A stretch of DNA of 64,000 nucleotides from Dromiciops gliroides (GCF_019393635.1 NC_057863.1:622475791-622539790), one strand, 5' to 3'; shown: positions 44,100-56,152, numbered from the stretch's first letter. The notes: generated by a model not told the origin, from the sequence alone. Program-made: numbers and translations.

Positions 44100-46090
44100 G
44101 AAACCTCATTCAGAACTAAAATACCATCATCCAATCAATGAGACAAAAATGCAAAAGAATGTGATCTAGCAATACCAGATCTCAAACTGTATTATAAAGA
44201 GGTCATTATCAAAACAATTTGGTACTGCTAAGAAATAGAGAGGAGGATCAGTAGAATGAATAGAATAGGTACAAATTACGCTCTAGTAAATGACTATAGA
44301 AATCTAGTATATGATAAACCCAGAGATCCAAGCTTTTGGGACAAAAACTCATTATTTGACAAAAACTGCTGGGAAAACTGGGAAACAGTATGGCAGAAGC
44401 TAGGTATAAACCAACATCTCACTCTGCATACTAAAATAAGGTCAAAATGTGTATATGATTTACATATAAAGGGTAATACTATAAGCAAATCAAGAGAGCA
44501 TGGAATAGTTTATCTGTCAGATTTATGGGCAGGGGAAAATCTAGGACCAAAGAAGATATAGAGGGCAATACAAAATGTAAAATAGATAATTTTGATTATA
44601 TAAAATTAAAAAGATTTTACACAAACAAAACCAATGCAACCAAAATTATAAGAAAAGCAGAAAACTGGGAAATAATTTTTGAAACAAGTGTCTTTGATAA
44701 AGGACTCGTTTCTCAAATATATAGAGAAATGAGTCAAATTTATAAAAATACAAGTCATTCCCCAATTGATAAATGGTCAAAGGATATGAATAGGCAATTT
44801 TCAGACAAAGAAATCAAAGCTGTCTATAGCCATATGAAAAATTCCTTTGAATCACTATTGAACAGAAAAATACAAATTAAAAGAACTCTGAGGTATCACC
44901 TCACACATATCAGAGTGGCAAATATAGCAAAAAAGGGAAAATATTGGATGTAGGAGGGGATGTAGAAAAACCGAGAAGCTAATCCACTGTTGGTGAAGTT
45001 GTGAATGGATCCAAGCATTCTGGAGACCAATAAGGAACGATGCCCAAAGGGCTATAGAACTGTGCATAACTTTGATCCAGCAATACCACTTCTAGGTTTA
45101 TATCCCAAAGATATCCTCACAAAAGAGAAAAAGACCTCTTTGTACAAAATATTTATGACAGCTCTTTTTGTGGTGACTAAGAATTAGAAATCAGGGGAAT
45201 GCCCATCAATTGGGGAATGGCTGAACAAGCTCTGGTATCTGATTGTAATGGAATATTATTGTAACAATTGGAATGACGCCACCTGCTGGAGACTTACTGT
45301 AGAAGAGTTCCGCCCATGAAGCGAAGGTCTTTGAGGGCAAGACCAGGAGTCTTTTCTTTGGCATCAGGAAGTGACACGGGCTAGTGGGAGGAGGAAGGAA
45401 GAGACTGGCGCTCGGTCTCACTCTCTTTCCTCTGGACTCTGGTGGAGAGCGGAGCTAGAAATGTGCTCTCCCTTTAATAGATAGGAATCTAGGCCTTTCT
45501 CTCTCTCTTTACCAAATTCTTATTCTCCTTAATAAATGCTTAAAAGTCTAACTCTTGCTAAAGCTTATAATTTATTGGTGACCACTCATTAGATATTTTA
45601 GACAGTTTAGCTAGAATTTTAGCCCTTAACATTATTGTGATATAAGAAATGACAAACAGGATCATTTCAGAAAAACCCTGAAAGACTCATATGAACTGAT
45701 GTAAAGTAAAGTGAGCAGAAGCAGGAGAACATTGTGCACAGGGACAGTAATATTGTTTGATGAAGAACTGTGCATGATTTAACCATTCTCAGTACTACAG
45801 TGTTCCAAGACAATCCCAAAGGACTAACGATGAAGCATAGTATCCACCTCCAAAGAAAGAACTGATACTGATTGAACACACACTGAAGCATGCGATTTTT
45901 CACTTTCTTTCATTTTTTTTCTTTTATTTATGTTTTCTTATGCAAAATGACTACTGTGGTAATGTTTTACATAATTGTACATGTGTGAAAACCACACCTG
46001 ATTGCTTACCACCTCAGGGACAGGGGAGGGGAGGGAAGGAAGGAGGGATGGAATTGGGAACTCAAAATTTTAGATAAAAATGTTTATTAT
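44100..46090 (+). repeat. L1 3' portion interrupted by a solo LTR
   Basis: Parallel to 39200-40955 with the same blocks in order, including ATCACCTCACACATATCAGAG. It is split at 45259/45636 by the LTR. Frames of 101 and 142 codons are ORF2 remnants. Confidence 0.9.
45260..45631 (+). mobile_element. Solo LTR of an endogenous retrovirus (copy 1)
   Basis: 372 bp starting TGTAACAATTGGAATGAC and ending TTAGCCCTTAACA. The 4-bp duplication TTAT (45256-45259 and 45632-45635) sits in the L1 target, which reads continuously across. AATAAATGC near 45530 is the poly(A) signal. No internal retroviral sequence. Confidence 0.88.
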
Positions 46091-46105
46091 AAATGTAAAA
46101 AAAAG

Positions 46106-46258
46106 GCGGCAGCTAGGTGGCGTAGTGGATAAAGCAACCGCCCTGGATTCAGGAGTACCTGAGTTCAAATCTGGCCTCAGACACTTGACACTAGCTGTGT
46201 GACCCTGGGCAAGTCACAACCTCCATTGCCCCACCAAAAATAAATTAAAAAAAAAATG
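46106..46258 (+). repeat. tRNA-derived SINE at an L1 tail
   Basis: GGCAGCTAGGTGGCGTAGTGG to CCTCCATTGCCCCACC, inserted in A-rich L1 end sequence. Confidence 0.9.
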
Positions 46259-46259
46259 C

Positions 46260-47180
46260 AAAAAAAGAGAACAAAAGATGAACAACAGCACTGGAGATAT
46301 ACTTTGCCCCTGGAAAAAAAGAAATACATGCCATCATCAGGGAAGCCTGCTTTACTCAGTTCTCAAGACCTTCTCCTCCAAGAGACTGAGTCGGCTTTTC
46401 CACGTTCCAAGAAGCACCAGGTTGGAAGGAGAAAAATGTGGGTACTGGCTCTCCCTTAAAGTTAGGCAATTAGAGTTACCAACTGGTCTTGTTTCGGCTG
46501 GGATGTGTTCACAGAAACTACCTCTTAGCAATTTCTTGTGTCGCTGCCATTCTTATTTATTTATTTTTTCTTAGAGCTTTGATTTCGGTAACTGGACTTG
46601 CAACAGCCAGTCTTACCCAGAGGTCATCCTCCAGCTTTTCACTCACCCTAAACTGTCCCAGAGTGGCAGCTCTACAGAGGCTGGGTGAGGATTTCCTGTC
46701 AGAGTTCAAAGGTCCTGACGGGAAAGGGCCCTTGTGATTACTGGCCTGAGCGAGTCATCTCTCTCTGCCTCTCTGGCCTCAGTGGGCCACTTTGAGCAAA
46801 GCTGAACCCTTGCTCCCTTGGATCACAAGAAGATGTTGTGGGGGCAAGGAGCCTGAGAAAGAAAACAAGGCCGGTGAGAGGCTCCATACCCTCCTGCCAT
46901 ACTCACCCTCTTGGCTCAGAGAGGAAAACAAATTTTGACACTTCCCCATGCCTCCCCGGGCCACTTGCCAAGAACAGTTGGGAAGGAATGGAGTTGTCTC
47001 TTTCTTTGAGCAATAAATTTTGTTGGCCTTATTTACAAAACCAGTCTAAAGGGGAAAGTCTTGGCAAAGGAGTCAGAACTAAACAATGAGGAATAGAAAG
47101 CCCCGATACTGGGGATGTCGAAACACAGAAGAAGGGCCCTCTGACAGTCCTCCTCTCAAAAGAGGTAGAGACTAAGGAAA
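46260..47180. other. Unique intron 1 / 5' flank block, no gene seen
   Basis: About 900 bp without recognisable repeats. Short frames on both strands lack family features. Could hold regulatory sequence, but no specific site is supported. Confidence 0.35.
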
Positions 47181-47186
47181 CTTAGA

Positions 47187-47643
47187 ATAGCAGAGCTGGA
47201 AATCAACTTTAGGATAGAGACTGTCAGAGCTGGACGGGCCCTTAGAACAGAGAATGTCAGAGCTGGGCGGGCCCTTAGAACACAGGATGTCAGATCTTGG
47301 AGGTCCCTTAGAACATAGGTCAAAGCTGGGAGGGTCCTTAGAATACAAAATGTCAGGGCTGGGAGGGTCCTTAGAATACAAAATGTCAGGGCTGGGAGGG
47401 TCCTTAGAATACAAAATGTCAGGGCTGGGAGGGCCCTTAGAACATAGAATGTCAGGGCTGGGAGGGCACTCAGAACAGAATGTCAGAGCTGGGAGGGCCC
47501 TTAGAACACAGGATGTCAGAGTTGGGAGGGCCTTTTGAACAGAGAATATAAAAGCTAAAAGGGACCTTGGAACACAGAATGTCAGACTGGGGAGGGCCCT
47601 TAGACTGCAGAATGTCAGAGATGGGAGGGGTCTCAGAACAGAA
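47187..47643 (+). repeat. 33-bp minisatellite, about 13 units
   Basis: Units of AATGTCAGAGCTGGGAGGGC, with a three-unit subset sharing GAATACAAAATGTCAGGGCT. One frame stays open for 167 codons on the minus strand as a repeat artefact. Confidence 0.95.
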
Positions 47644-47911
47644 TTCTGAACCTCTAATCTGAAATTTATCTTCAAGATAGAAGTTCAGAAGCATCCATAT
47701 GCCCTAATCCTGACCTCTAAATCCCCACCCAGACCCCCTTCCTCAACAGTATCCAAGTTCTCTCCTTCATCTCACCAGGCTCCTCCTAGGATCTATACCC
47801 TAAAGACCCTGTTCTCCATTTTCCTGGGTAAAACTAGGTAATAACTTTACCCTTGTTGATAGCTTGGAGGGAAATCCTTTCCAGAAAATATATTTTAAAG
47901 TACTTTAATAT

Positions 47912-48288
47912 TGTAACGATTGGAGTGATGCCACCTGCTGGAGAGTTACTGTAGGAAAACAGAAGTGACATTTGCTCGTGGGTACTGTCTATCAAAGCTA
48001 CCAGCCAATTAGCTTGGAGCTGTGTGTGCATGTGGATGGGGGATGTTCCCAGTTTCACAGGAGGCTTCTGGGAGGAAGGAGGAAGCGTGGGGTCCTTTTT
48101 GTTCCTGACCTCACCATGGCAGGGCGGATGATGGGGCCTCTTAGAAAATAGTTAGATTTTTACCTTTCTCTCTGATCCTAATGCTCTTTAATAAATACAT
48201 AAACACTTAAATACTCTTGCTAAAGCTTATTTATTGGCAACCACTCATTAGATTTTAGATAGTATAGCTGGAATTTTAGCCCCTTACA
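47912..48288 (+). mobile_element. Solo LTR of the same family (copy 2)
   Basis: 377 bp from TGTAACGATTGGAGTGATG to TTTTAGCCCCTTACA, flanked by ATAT at 47908-47911 and 48289-48292. It shares both ends and GCCACCTGCTGGAGA with copy 1, and differs in the middle. AATAAATAC near 48190 is the poly(A) signal. Confidence 0.88.
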
Positions 48289-48564
48289 ATATTGTACAAA
48301 AAATTAATTATTAATAACTATAACTAACCTGGAAAAATTATATAATTTTGGACAAATGAAAAATTATGATTATATGAAAAATGACCAATTTAGAAAAATT
48401 ATAATTGGGCCGTAAGTCCTGCCGCAGTCGCCATTCAAATGTGAAAATATTCTTGATAACTAGGGCTAATTTTGGGGGGCTAATCTGTGGATGACTGATC
48501 TTTCTGAGTGGAGGACTAATCTGGGGACTTTTGACTATTTGGCTATCTGACTTCGTTAATTTAA

Positions 48565-49512
48565 TGTGGGCTGTTTATAAAGTTCCACCACACTGCTCCC
48601 AAACTGATAAACTAAAGATTAAGAAGCCTCTTAACCAAATAATCAAAGCAGAGTTTATTTATGAGATACTATTGAAAATTAAGAATACAGGGAAATAAAA
48701 TGTACAACCTGACTGCTTTCCTGCGGTCTCTTTCCAACCTGCTGCGCCTCGAAGAACTTCTTGAGTCCAAAAGGGCCTTAGCCACCTCTGGCCTCAGGGC
48801 ATGTTACACTTTCCCTGATTTGTATTAAGGCCCATAACCTTGTCAGCCCTCCTAGTCCTGCGTTACTGTTTGTCTTGTCCCCCGTCTCTCCTTTCTAATC
48901 TTGTCAGCCGCCCTCTTGACCTCTTCTCAGCCCCCTGTCTCCTTGTCCGAACCGAACTTTCCTCCGTCCTTGTCCGCGCTCCCCTCTAGTCTTGTCTATC
49001 TAGTCTGTCCTCCTCTAGTCATCCCCTCTCCTTATCTTGTCTATCTAGTCCCTCCTCCCTAGTCCGCCTCCCTTTCTCTAGTCCGTCCTCTTCCCTGAGT
49101 CTAACTCCCAGGTCTATATATACCTTTTCTTCTCTCCATTCCAATCTCGGGGCTTCCTTCGCCCCCACAGACCAAGCTAATCTGCCCATCAGGGCTGCGG
49201 CTGGGGGGATGCTCCAGCATCACGTGCCTCACCAGAGCCCAGCCTGGACAAGCCCGGTATCTCTCAGATCCCTCCGGTCAGGTCGGAGGGAGCTGGGGCT
49301 TTTTTCCCCCAGCTGTCTGACCTGGCGTCTTGTACAGCCCAGGGGGCTTTTTCGCTCAGCTGAAGCTGAGGAGGAGGGGAAGAGACCCTGAAGGCCTAAG
49401 GCTTTCTAATCTCAGCCTAAAGGTAGGGTCTCCAAATCAAAATAAATTTCCACAATATGAAGATAATTCCTTTGCCCCAAGGAGTTGGGAGTATGGAGGT
49501 TACATTACAGGC
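48565..49512. mobile_element. Possible larger LTR
   Basis: No young SINE. GTCTATATATACC at about 49112 is TATA-like and AATAAA lies at 49440. The ends TGTGGGCTG and ATTACA fit TG..CA, but no target duplication is clear and strand is not settled (a minus-strand AATAAA lies near 48655). Confidence 0.4.
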
Positions 49513-50078
49513 CCCCTGGGCAGGCCATAGGTACTTTGTATCAAGAGTCCCTTAACACTTATCACCAAGGCAGCCCTGGCCCTGGCCTGGATCGCCTTCT
49601 CCCAGCCTCCATTTCTCCATCTGTACATTGGGCTCACCTCTTATGAGGAAGGAAACATAGGCTGCATCAGACACTCAGTATTTCCTTCTCATAGACAAAG
49701 CCTTCTGACTCTCTGAACCAGGGCACTGTCCAAGACTATCCGCCTTTGGTGTAGGATGCCATTGAGACGAACCAAGAAGAAGCAAGATCTCTGAAGGAGT
49801 TTATACTAGAAGAGGACAGTGCCTCACCCTCTTTTTCATTCATGAGATACTAGATTTAGTTCTGGAGGGGGCTTTAAAGGACATTTAGTCCATCCCCTGA
49901 ATTTCAGTTAAAGAAACAGAGGTCCAGTGAGTTTAAATGGCTTGATTCTGGATGACACAGTTAGTAGTATTTGATGTAGGGTTTGAATTGAAGGCTAGTG
50001 CCCTATCCACTCTGCTACCTGTCCTCTCAGGGGGATGGAATTAGAAGACCTGATTTTAAATCCCTGCTCTACTTTTTT

Positions 50079-50222
50079 TTTTGGGGGGGGGCAATGAGGG
50101 TTAAGTGACTTGCCCACTGTCACACAGCTAGTAAGTATCAAGTGTCTGAGGCATTATTTGAACTCAGGTCCTCCTGAATCCAGGCCCGCTGCTCTATCCA
50201 CTGTGGCACCTAGCTGCCCCTC
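50079..50222 (-). repeat. tRNA-derived SINE
   Basis: GGCAATGAGGGTTAAGTGAC to GTGGCACCTAGCTGCCCC. Confidence 0.88.
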
Positions 50223-50278
50223 CTGCGCTGCTTTTTATTTTGTATATGACCTGACCGAAATTCCTCAAATCCCTTCTA

Positions 50279-50352
50279 AGAGCCCTTTTATGTTCTGACA
50301 TCCTGTGTTCTAAGGTTCCGCCCAGCTCTGACATTCTATATTCTCAGATTCT
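50279..50352 (+). repeat. 33-bp minisatellite, 2 units
   Basis: TCTGACATCCTGTGTTCTAAG followed by CAGCTCTGACATTCTATATTC. Confidence 0.75.
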
Positions 50353-50869
50353 AAGAACATGCCCTATTTCTTTAGGGGCAAATAGAAACTGAGAAATTAA
50401 ACATGCCGACGATCAGTCTCTCCAGACAAAAACAACTGATGGTAATATTCACTAGGCCTTATTGACATGAGCTCTGAGCACCCGTCTCTGTCATGAATCT
50501 TCACAGAACAGGGTTTAGGAAGGAGAAGGGAAGGTGAAGGGTCCTTGGGGATGGAGAGAGAATGCCCGAAGCTAGAAACTTGGGGCCAAAGAGTCACCCA
50601 AACCTCAGAGACTTCCAGAGGAGCAGGACACAGGCAAGGCCAAAGGGAAAAGGGGAGAATTGGAGTGCATCAAATCACACCCACTCCCAAGGTCTCCAGC
50701 TCAGTGGGGAAAATCATAATCACACAGCATCTCAAAAGTATTTACCATCACTGACCTGCCTCAGTCTCCTCATCTGTAAGAGCAGGGCTTGGACCAAATT
50801 TTGAAGGTCCTTGGCTTATTGACACAATCTCCTCAGATTAGTTCGTGTTAGACTTGGCTGTATCCTAGC

Positions 50870-50995
50870 TGTAATCACCAAGGAGAATGTCAACTCCTGG
50901 AAGGTAGAGACTGTTTGGTTCTTGCCTCTGTGTGTTCAACGCTTAGCACTCTCTCTTTCCAGAAGCTGGGGCTTACTAGGTGTTTACTGAACTGA
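50870..50995 (+). repeat. L2 3' end
   Basis: AATGTCAACTCCTGGAAGGTAG and GGTGTTTACTGAACTGAAT. Confidence 0.6.
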
Positions 50996-51272
50996 ATATT
51001 CTAAGGTCCCTCCCAACTCTGATGTTCTATAGTCTAAGGCCCCTTCTAGTTTTGACATTCTCTATTCTAAGGGTCCTCTCAGCTTTGACATTCTATGTCC
51101 TAAGGTCCTCCCCACCCTGCCATTTTGTGTTCTAAGAGCCCTCCTAGGTCTGACATTCTCTGTTCTAAGGTCACTACCAGCTCTGACATCCTGTGTTCTA
51201 AGAGCCCTCCTAGGTCTGACATTCTCTGTTCTAAGGTCACTACCAGCTCTGACATTCTGTGTTCTAAGATGC
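50996..51272 (+). repeat. 33-bp minisatellite, 8 units with 66-bp dimers
   Basis: The last four units are two nearly identical 66-bp dimers (AGCCCTCCTAGGTCTGACAT plus AGGTCACTACCAGCTCTGAC). Confidence 0.92.
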
Positions 51273-51430
51273 TAGGGTCTAGGTTCTCAAGGGTCTAGGA
51301 AGTAGGGCGCATCCCAAAGCAAAGAGCTATGGTTAAAGAGTTGAGGGACAGGGAGAGAAAAGGTTTGGGTGCTATGGAGGCTGTGAAATTAAAGATTCTG
51401 TCCATCCATCACTTGGACTAGAGCCTAGCT

Positions 51431-51612
51431 TCTTAAACTGTGGGTTTCAACCCCATATGGGGTCATGTAACTGAATGTGGGGCAGTCACAAAAATTTGGC
51501 AACAGTCAAAGGTTATGTATACCTATTTTATTTACCTATATACCCAGGGTTATATAAAAATGTTTTGTGTGAAAAGGGGTCACAAGTGGAAAAAGTTTAA
51601 GAAGCCCTGGAA
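51431..51612 (+). mobile_element. hAT-like MITE, complete
   Basis: Perfect 11-bp inverted ends CTTCTTAAACT / AGTTTAAGAAG enclose about 160 bp with GTCATGTAACTGAATGTGG. Confidence 0.8.
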
Positions 51613-52005
51613 AAAAAATGTTTTTTAAATAAAAAAAAGAAGCCCTAGAATGGAGGAAGATGGCCCTCAGCCTTCTGGGACAACAGTCCCTATGATGGCA
51701 ACAATGATACCTAACTGCTATTTATCTGGAACTTTAAGAGACAGTGTGAGCTGGTGGATAAAGAGCTGGCCTGGAACTCAAGAAGAGCTGGGACTGAGTC
51801 CCACCTCTGACCAATCCTTAGCAAGTCACTTTACCCCCTCAATGATGTCCAGCAACTATTGCAATGACATAAGCTGCTGATCTATATTAGTAGATGGAGC
51901 ACTTCAATTGGAGTTTCCTTGTAATAGTGTAATTAGGGGTGTTGTTTTTACATATTTATTTTATATTTATATATGTTGATGGTGCTTTAAAAGTTACAAA
52001 ATACA

Positions 52006-52162
52006 GGGCAGATAGGTGGTGTAGTGGATAAAGCACTGGCCCTGGATTCAGGAGGACCTGAGTTCAAATCCGGCCTCAGAAACTTGACACTTAACTAGCT
52101 GTGTGACCCTGGGCAAGTCACTTAACCCTCATTGCCCTGCCAAAATAAATAAATAAATAAAA
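52006..52162 (+). repeat. tRNA-derived SINE
   Basis: Duplication AAAAGTTACAAAATAC is perfect; tail is (AAAT)n. Confidence 0.93.
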
Positions 52163-52227
52163 GTTACAAAATACTCTCCATGCATTACTCCATTTAGGTC
52201 TCAGAATGACTTTGTGAGGCAAGTATT

Positions 52228-52305
52228 CATATTATATTATATTGCATTATATTGTATTTATCATATTATATAGTATTATATTATAAAGTATATTATATTA
52301 TACTC
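52228..52305 (+). repeat. TATAT-type AT microsatellite
   Basis: Imperfect ATTATATTATATTG repeats inside a MIR-like relic (CATAGGTGAGGAAACTGAGGC follows). Confidence 0.8.
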
Positions 52306-52835
52306 ATTTCATAGGTGAGGAAACTGAGGCACAGAGAAGTTAAATGTTCTGTCTGGGGTCACACAAGCAGCATTTGAACCCAGGTCTCCTTAATTCCAAG
52401 TCAGAGGCTTGTCACCTCACAGATTTCAAGCTAAAAGCATTCTTAGAGACCACTGAAGTCTGGCCCCTTCCTGTGCTCTCTTCATTGTAGTGGCAACTTC
52501 TGGAGCAACAAAGAGGGTCACAGGTGGCTCCCTTCCAACCCATCCCTAGGAGTTTCAACGGCCTTAAGCTGGAGGGTGATGGAGCAGCAGCTCAAAATCC
52601 TTTTGTCTAAATGACCTGACCTCCCCCTGGTAAATCATCACAGGTCATAGGAGTAATATAGGGGAGTCAACTTCTCCCCGACTTCCCATTCTACAAGCTT
52701 GCTACCCCACTTTGACAGCTGCCTCCTCCTGTCTCATGGTGCAATGGGCATCTACAAGCCTCAGTTTCCCCATCTGCAAAATAAGTAGAGGGAAGGGGTT
52801 GGACTAAATGTCCTCCAGGATCCCTTCTAGTTCTT

Positions 52836-52986
52836 TTGTGTGTGTGTGTGGGGGGGGGAGGCAATGGTGGTTAAGTGACTTGCCCAGGGTCACACAGCTA
52901 GTGTCTAATGTCTGAGGCTGGATTTGAACTCAGTACTTCTGAATCCAGGGCCAGTGCTTTATCCACTACGCCACCTAGGTGCCCCC
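52836..52986 (-). repeat. tRNA-derived SINE
   Basis: CCCTTCTAGTTCT flanks both sides; a (TG)n/G run replaces part of the tail. Confidence 0.9.
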
Positions 52987-53469
52987 TTCTAGTTCTAATG
53001 ATATGTTTCTATACCCTCATGTTGCAACATCAACATTAACCCTCTTTGTTACTAACAACCCCAGAGCAAAGGAAATTGCCCAACTCTGAGGCATCTGGTC
53101 TACCTGACTCTTCTCTTTCTGGACAAAGATGACTGTACCCAACGCAGGCTGCAGAACGTTCACTTCTCCTATTTATAAATAGACCAGTGGGAAAATGGAT
53201 GAAGAAGGAAATTGGCCTCAGAGGCAGAGCTGGCCTTCTGAAAAAGCTGACTTGGCATGTGCTGGGTCTTCTCTCCAAAAATATCAGTCCTCCTGCATCT
53301 TATTCAATTACAATTTCATTCCCTTGAGGACTGAAGACAGTTCTGTCTTCAAGAGTTCTCTTTTAAAGAGCAAACATTTCTGTGATAGGGTCATTGGCTA
53401 TAGAGGGAATAAGCATTTATAGGACATCTACTATGTGCCAGGCATTGTGGTTTGTTTGTTTATTTATAT

Positions 53470-53623
53470 ATATATATATATTTTTTTTTTGAGGCAATTG
53501 GGGTTAAGTGACTTGCCCAGGGTCACACAGCTACTAAGTGTTAAGTGTCTGAGGCTGGATTTGAACTCAGGTCCTCCTGACTCCAGAGCTGGTGCTCTAT
53601 CCACTGTGCCACCTAGCTGCCCC
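53470..53623 (-). repeat. tRNA-derived SINE
   Basis: Preceded by (TA)n and a T tract, GAGGCAATTGGGGTTAAGTG to CACCTAGCTGCCCC. Confidence 0.9.
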
Positions 53624-53639
53624 ACTGTTTGTTTTTTTA

Positions 53640-53850
53640 AAGCATAACTATTATCTGATTTGATTCTTACACTAACCCTTGGAAGTAGGAGCTATTATAA
53701 TTTCCATTTTACAGATAAAGAAGTTGAGACAAATAGATGTTAAGTGACTTGCCCAAGGTCACACAGCTAGCAAGTGCCTGAGGTCTGATTTGAACTCAGG
53801 TCTTCCTGACTCCAAGCCCAGAGCCCCATCCACTTCGCTACTTGGCTTCC
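53640..53850 (-). repeat. MIR-type SINE
   Basis: TTACAGATAAAGAAGTTGAG, GCCCAAGGTCACACAGCTAG, CCATCCACTTCGCTAC. Confidence 0.75.
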
Positions 53851-53884
53851 TTTAGATAACATTTTGCATTATTGTTTCCCCTTC

Positions 53885-54155
53885 ATTCCCAAAAAGGACC
53901 ATGACATCGGGTGATCTCATGACTTGCAAGGAATTGGATTTAAGTGAGGCAGAGCTGTGCAAGGTCACTAACCTCAGTCTCTTCTCCAGAGTCATCTGGG
54001 TCTAGTGGCAAGATATATATCTGGACAACTGGAGATGACCCCAGATGTTTAAGGCAATTGGGGTTAAGTGACTTGCCCAGGATCACATAGCTATTAAGTG
54101 TCAAGTGTCTGAGGCTGGATTTGAACTCAGGTCCTCTTGAATCCAGGACAGGTGC
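53885..54155 (-). repeat. Long-tail tRNA SINE
   Basis: Tail GACCATGACATCGGGTGATC and GTGCAAGGTCACTAACCTCAG joined to a head ending near 54155; the head end is truncated. Confidence 0.8.
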
Positions 54156-54942
54156 ATGATATATTTCTATAGAAAAGGAAAGCTGCAAACCAATAACCAG
54201 GTTTTTCTCCTTCACGATTATATCTGGGCAGCTCCGGTTCTGGGTGCAGAGAGCTACCGCTATAAATCCTGCCCTTCCCAGATGCCTGTGTTAGATCTAG
54301 AGTTAGAGGGGGGCCTCAGAGGCCACTTATTTCAAGTTCCTAAAAATGAAGCTTCATTTTACAAATGAGGAAACTGAAGTACAAGGAATTTATATGATTT
54401 GCTCACAGACATACACTTAGTAAATATCAAAGGAGAGATCTGAATCAAGTCCTTTGACTCTCAAGACAAAGTTCTTTCTGTTGGTGCTAGGTTGCCTACT
54501 CCCCTGTAAATGGGCACTAAAGGTGTTGTGTGTTTCAGCTTCCAGCTAGGTGTTTTGTAAGGCACCCACCTGGCTTAGTAGGCTAAGGTTCCCCCAAGGC
54601 ATAGAATCAGATATCAAGGAGGGAGAGAAAGCAGTCTCTCAGATCGGTGGATGGTCAGTCTGCTCCTGGTCATCAGACGTCAAAGAAGCTGGGAAATGTA
54701 ATCAGGCAGTAGAAAAACCACATCGTTTGCAAACAGGACCAACCTGCACCTTTGACTTTGAGGCCTATAGCCTCTCTCTGGTTCGTCATATTTTTAGCTA
54801 GACCTCTGGGAAGTTTAATAGGAGGCTGAGAGTCATGGGGCCCCTGGGTCTAAAACATTAAGGGTAGTTATGCCTCAACCCAGTGTGGGTGAGGACACTC
54901 AACAAGCCTGTCACGGAGAAAGACAGATGAAATCAACCTCTA

Positions 54943-55090
54943 AGGGGCAGCTAGGTGGCGCAGTGGATAGAGCACCGGCCTGGAGTCAGGAGGACCTGAG
55001 TTCAAATCCAGCCTCAGACACTTGACACTTACTAGCTGTGTGACCCTGGGCAAGTCACTTAACCCCAATTGACTCACTAAAAAAAAAGAA
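54943..55090 (+). repeat. tRNA-derived SINE
   Basis: GAAATCAACCTC flanks both sides; body is close to consensus. Confidence 0.93.
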
Positions 55091-55934
55091 ATCAACCTCG
55101 AAGGGTAGACCACATCACACCTGACCCCAGAGGTGTCACATCCCTAGCACAACTGCCTCTTGCCTTAGATGTCAACCTTAGTTGGCATCTGATGCTCTAT
55201 GGTTGAGCACCCCAGGCCTCAATCTTCAGAGATAGAGACAAGGTTGACAGACTTATCTGATTGAAGGGCCAACATCCATCCACATTTGTGGGAAGGAGGG
55301 TGTTGCCAGCAACTCAGAACTTGAAGAAGACTCGAGTTCCATTGTCATTGGGGGGGGGTCAGAACTCATTTCCCAAGAAGGAAGGAAATGAGTTGGGCCC
55401 AGGGCAAGAAGTGGGAAGGAGATGAGCTTGATAAGTGAGAGAATCTGGATCAAAAAGAGAATCTCTACTACTCAGATGAGAGCCCAGCATCATAACTGTC
55501 ACTCACACTTTGCACTTTGGTCAATCGTGTGAAAGGTTAAGCCCCATGACCTTTCCAAACCCTTCTTCACTTATTGTCTGAGCCTTAAAATAACCTTGTG
55601 AGATAGCAATTCAAGTCAATCCAATTATTAAGTACCAACTCCATGCCAAGCACTGGGGGGTGAGGACAAAACCAAAAACTAAGCAACCCTTGCCCTCAAG
55701 ACACTTACACACTACTGGGGAAAAACCACAGGTACATAGACAAGTAAAAATGAAGCCAAGGAGGAGGGATCATCATGGTAACAATGGAGAGCTGCCTCTG
55801 ATGCTTCCTATCTATGGCCTTAAAGAAAGCACTTAACCTCCCTTGGCCTTGGTTTCCTTATCTCTTAAAAGGAAGGAGTTGGGATTAGAGGGCCTTTGAC
55901 ATCTCTTCCCGTTTTAAAGTTAGAATCCTAAAAC

Positions 55935-55978
55935 AAAGTCAGAGAGAGAGAGAGAAAGAGACAGAGAGAGAGACACAC

Positions 55979-56061
<83 letters not shown>

Positions 56062-56152
56062 AAGGGAGACAGAGAGGGAGAGAGAGACAGAGACAGAGAG
56101 AAAGGGAGACAGAGAGAGACAGAGAGACAGAAAGAGAGACAGAGAGAGAACA
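55935..56152 (+). repeat. GA/GACA microsatellite
   Basis: About 215 bp of (GAGA)n with ACAGAGAC interruptions. The Ser/Leu-only frames on the minus strand are artefacts. Confidence 0.95.

Noticed and set aside
44256..44953. 101- and 142-codon frames as a possible gene
   Set aside because: Remnants of L1 ORF2 3' sequence, parallel to the copy at 39237-39509, with frame breaks between them.
45260..48288. A single provirus bounded by the two related LTRs
   Set aside because: Each LTR has its own, different 4-bp target duplication. The DNA between them is L1 tail, a SINE, unique sequence and a minisatellite, not retroviral genes.
48720..49400. GC-rich, TATA-containing stretch considered as the TNFRSF1B promoter and exon 1
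   Set aside because: The TATA-like word and poly(A) signal point along the plus strand, opposite to the gene, and no signal-peptide frame ends in a phase-0 donor on the minus strand. LTR sequence fits better.
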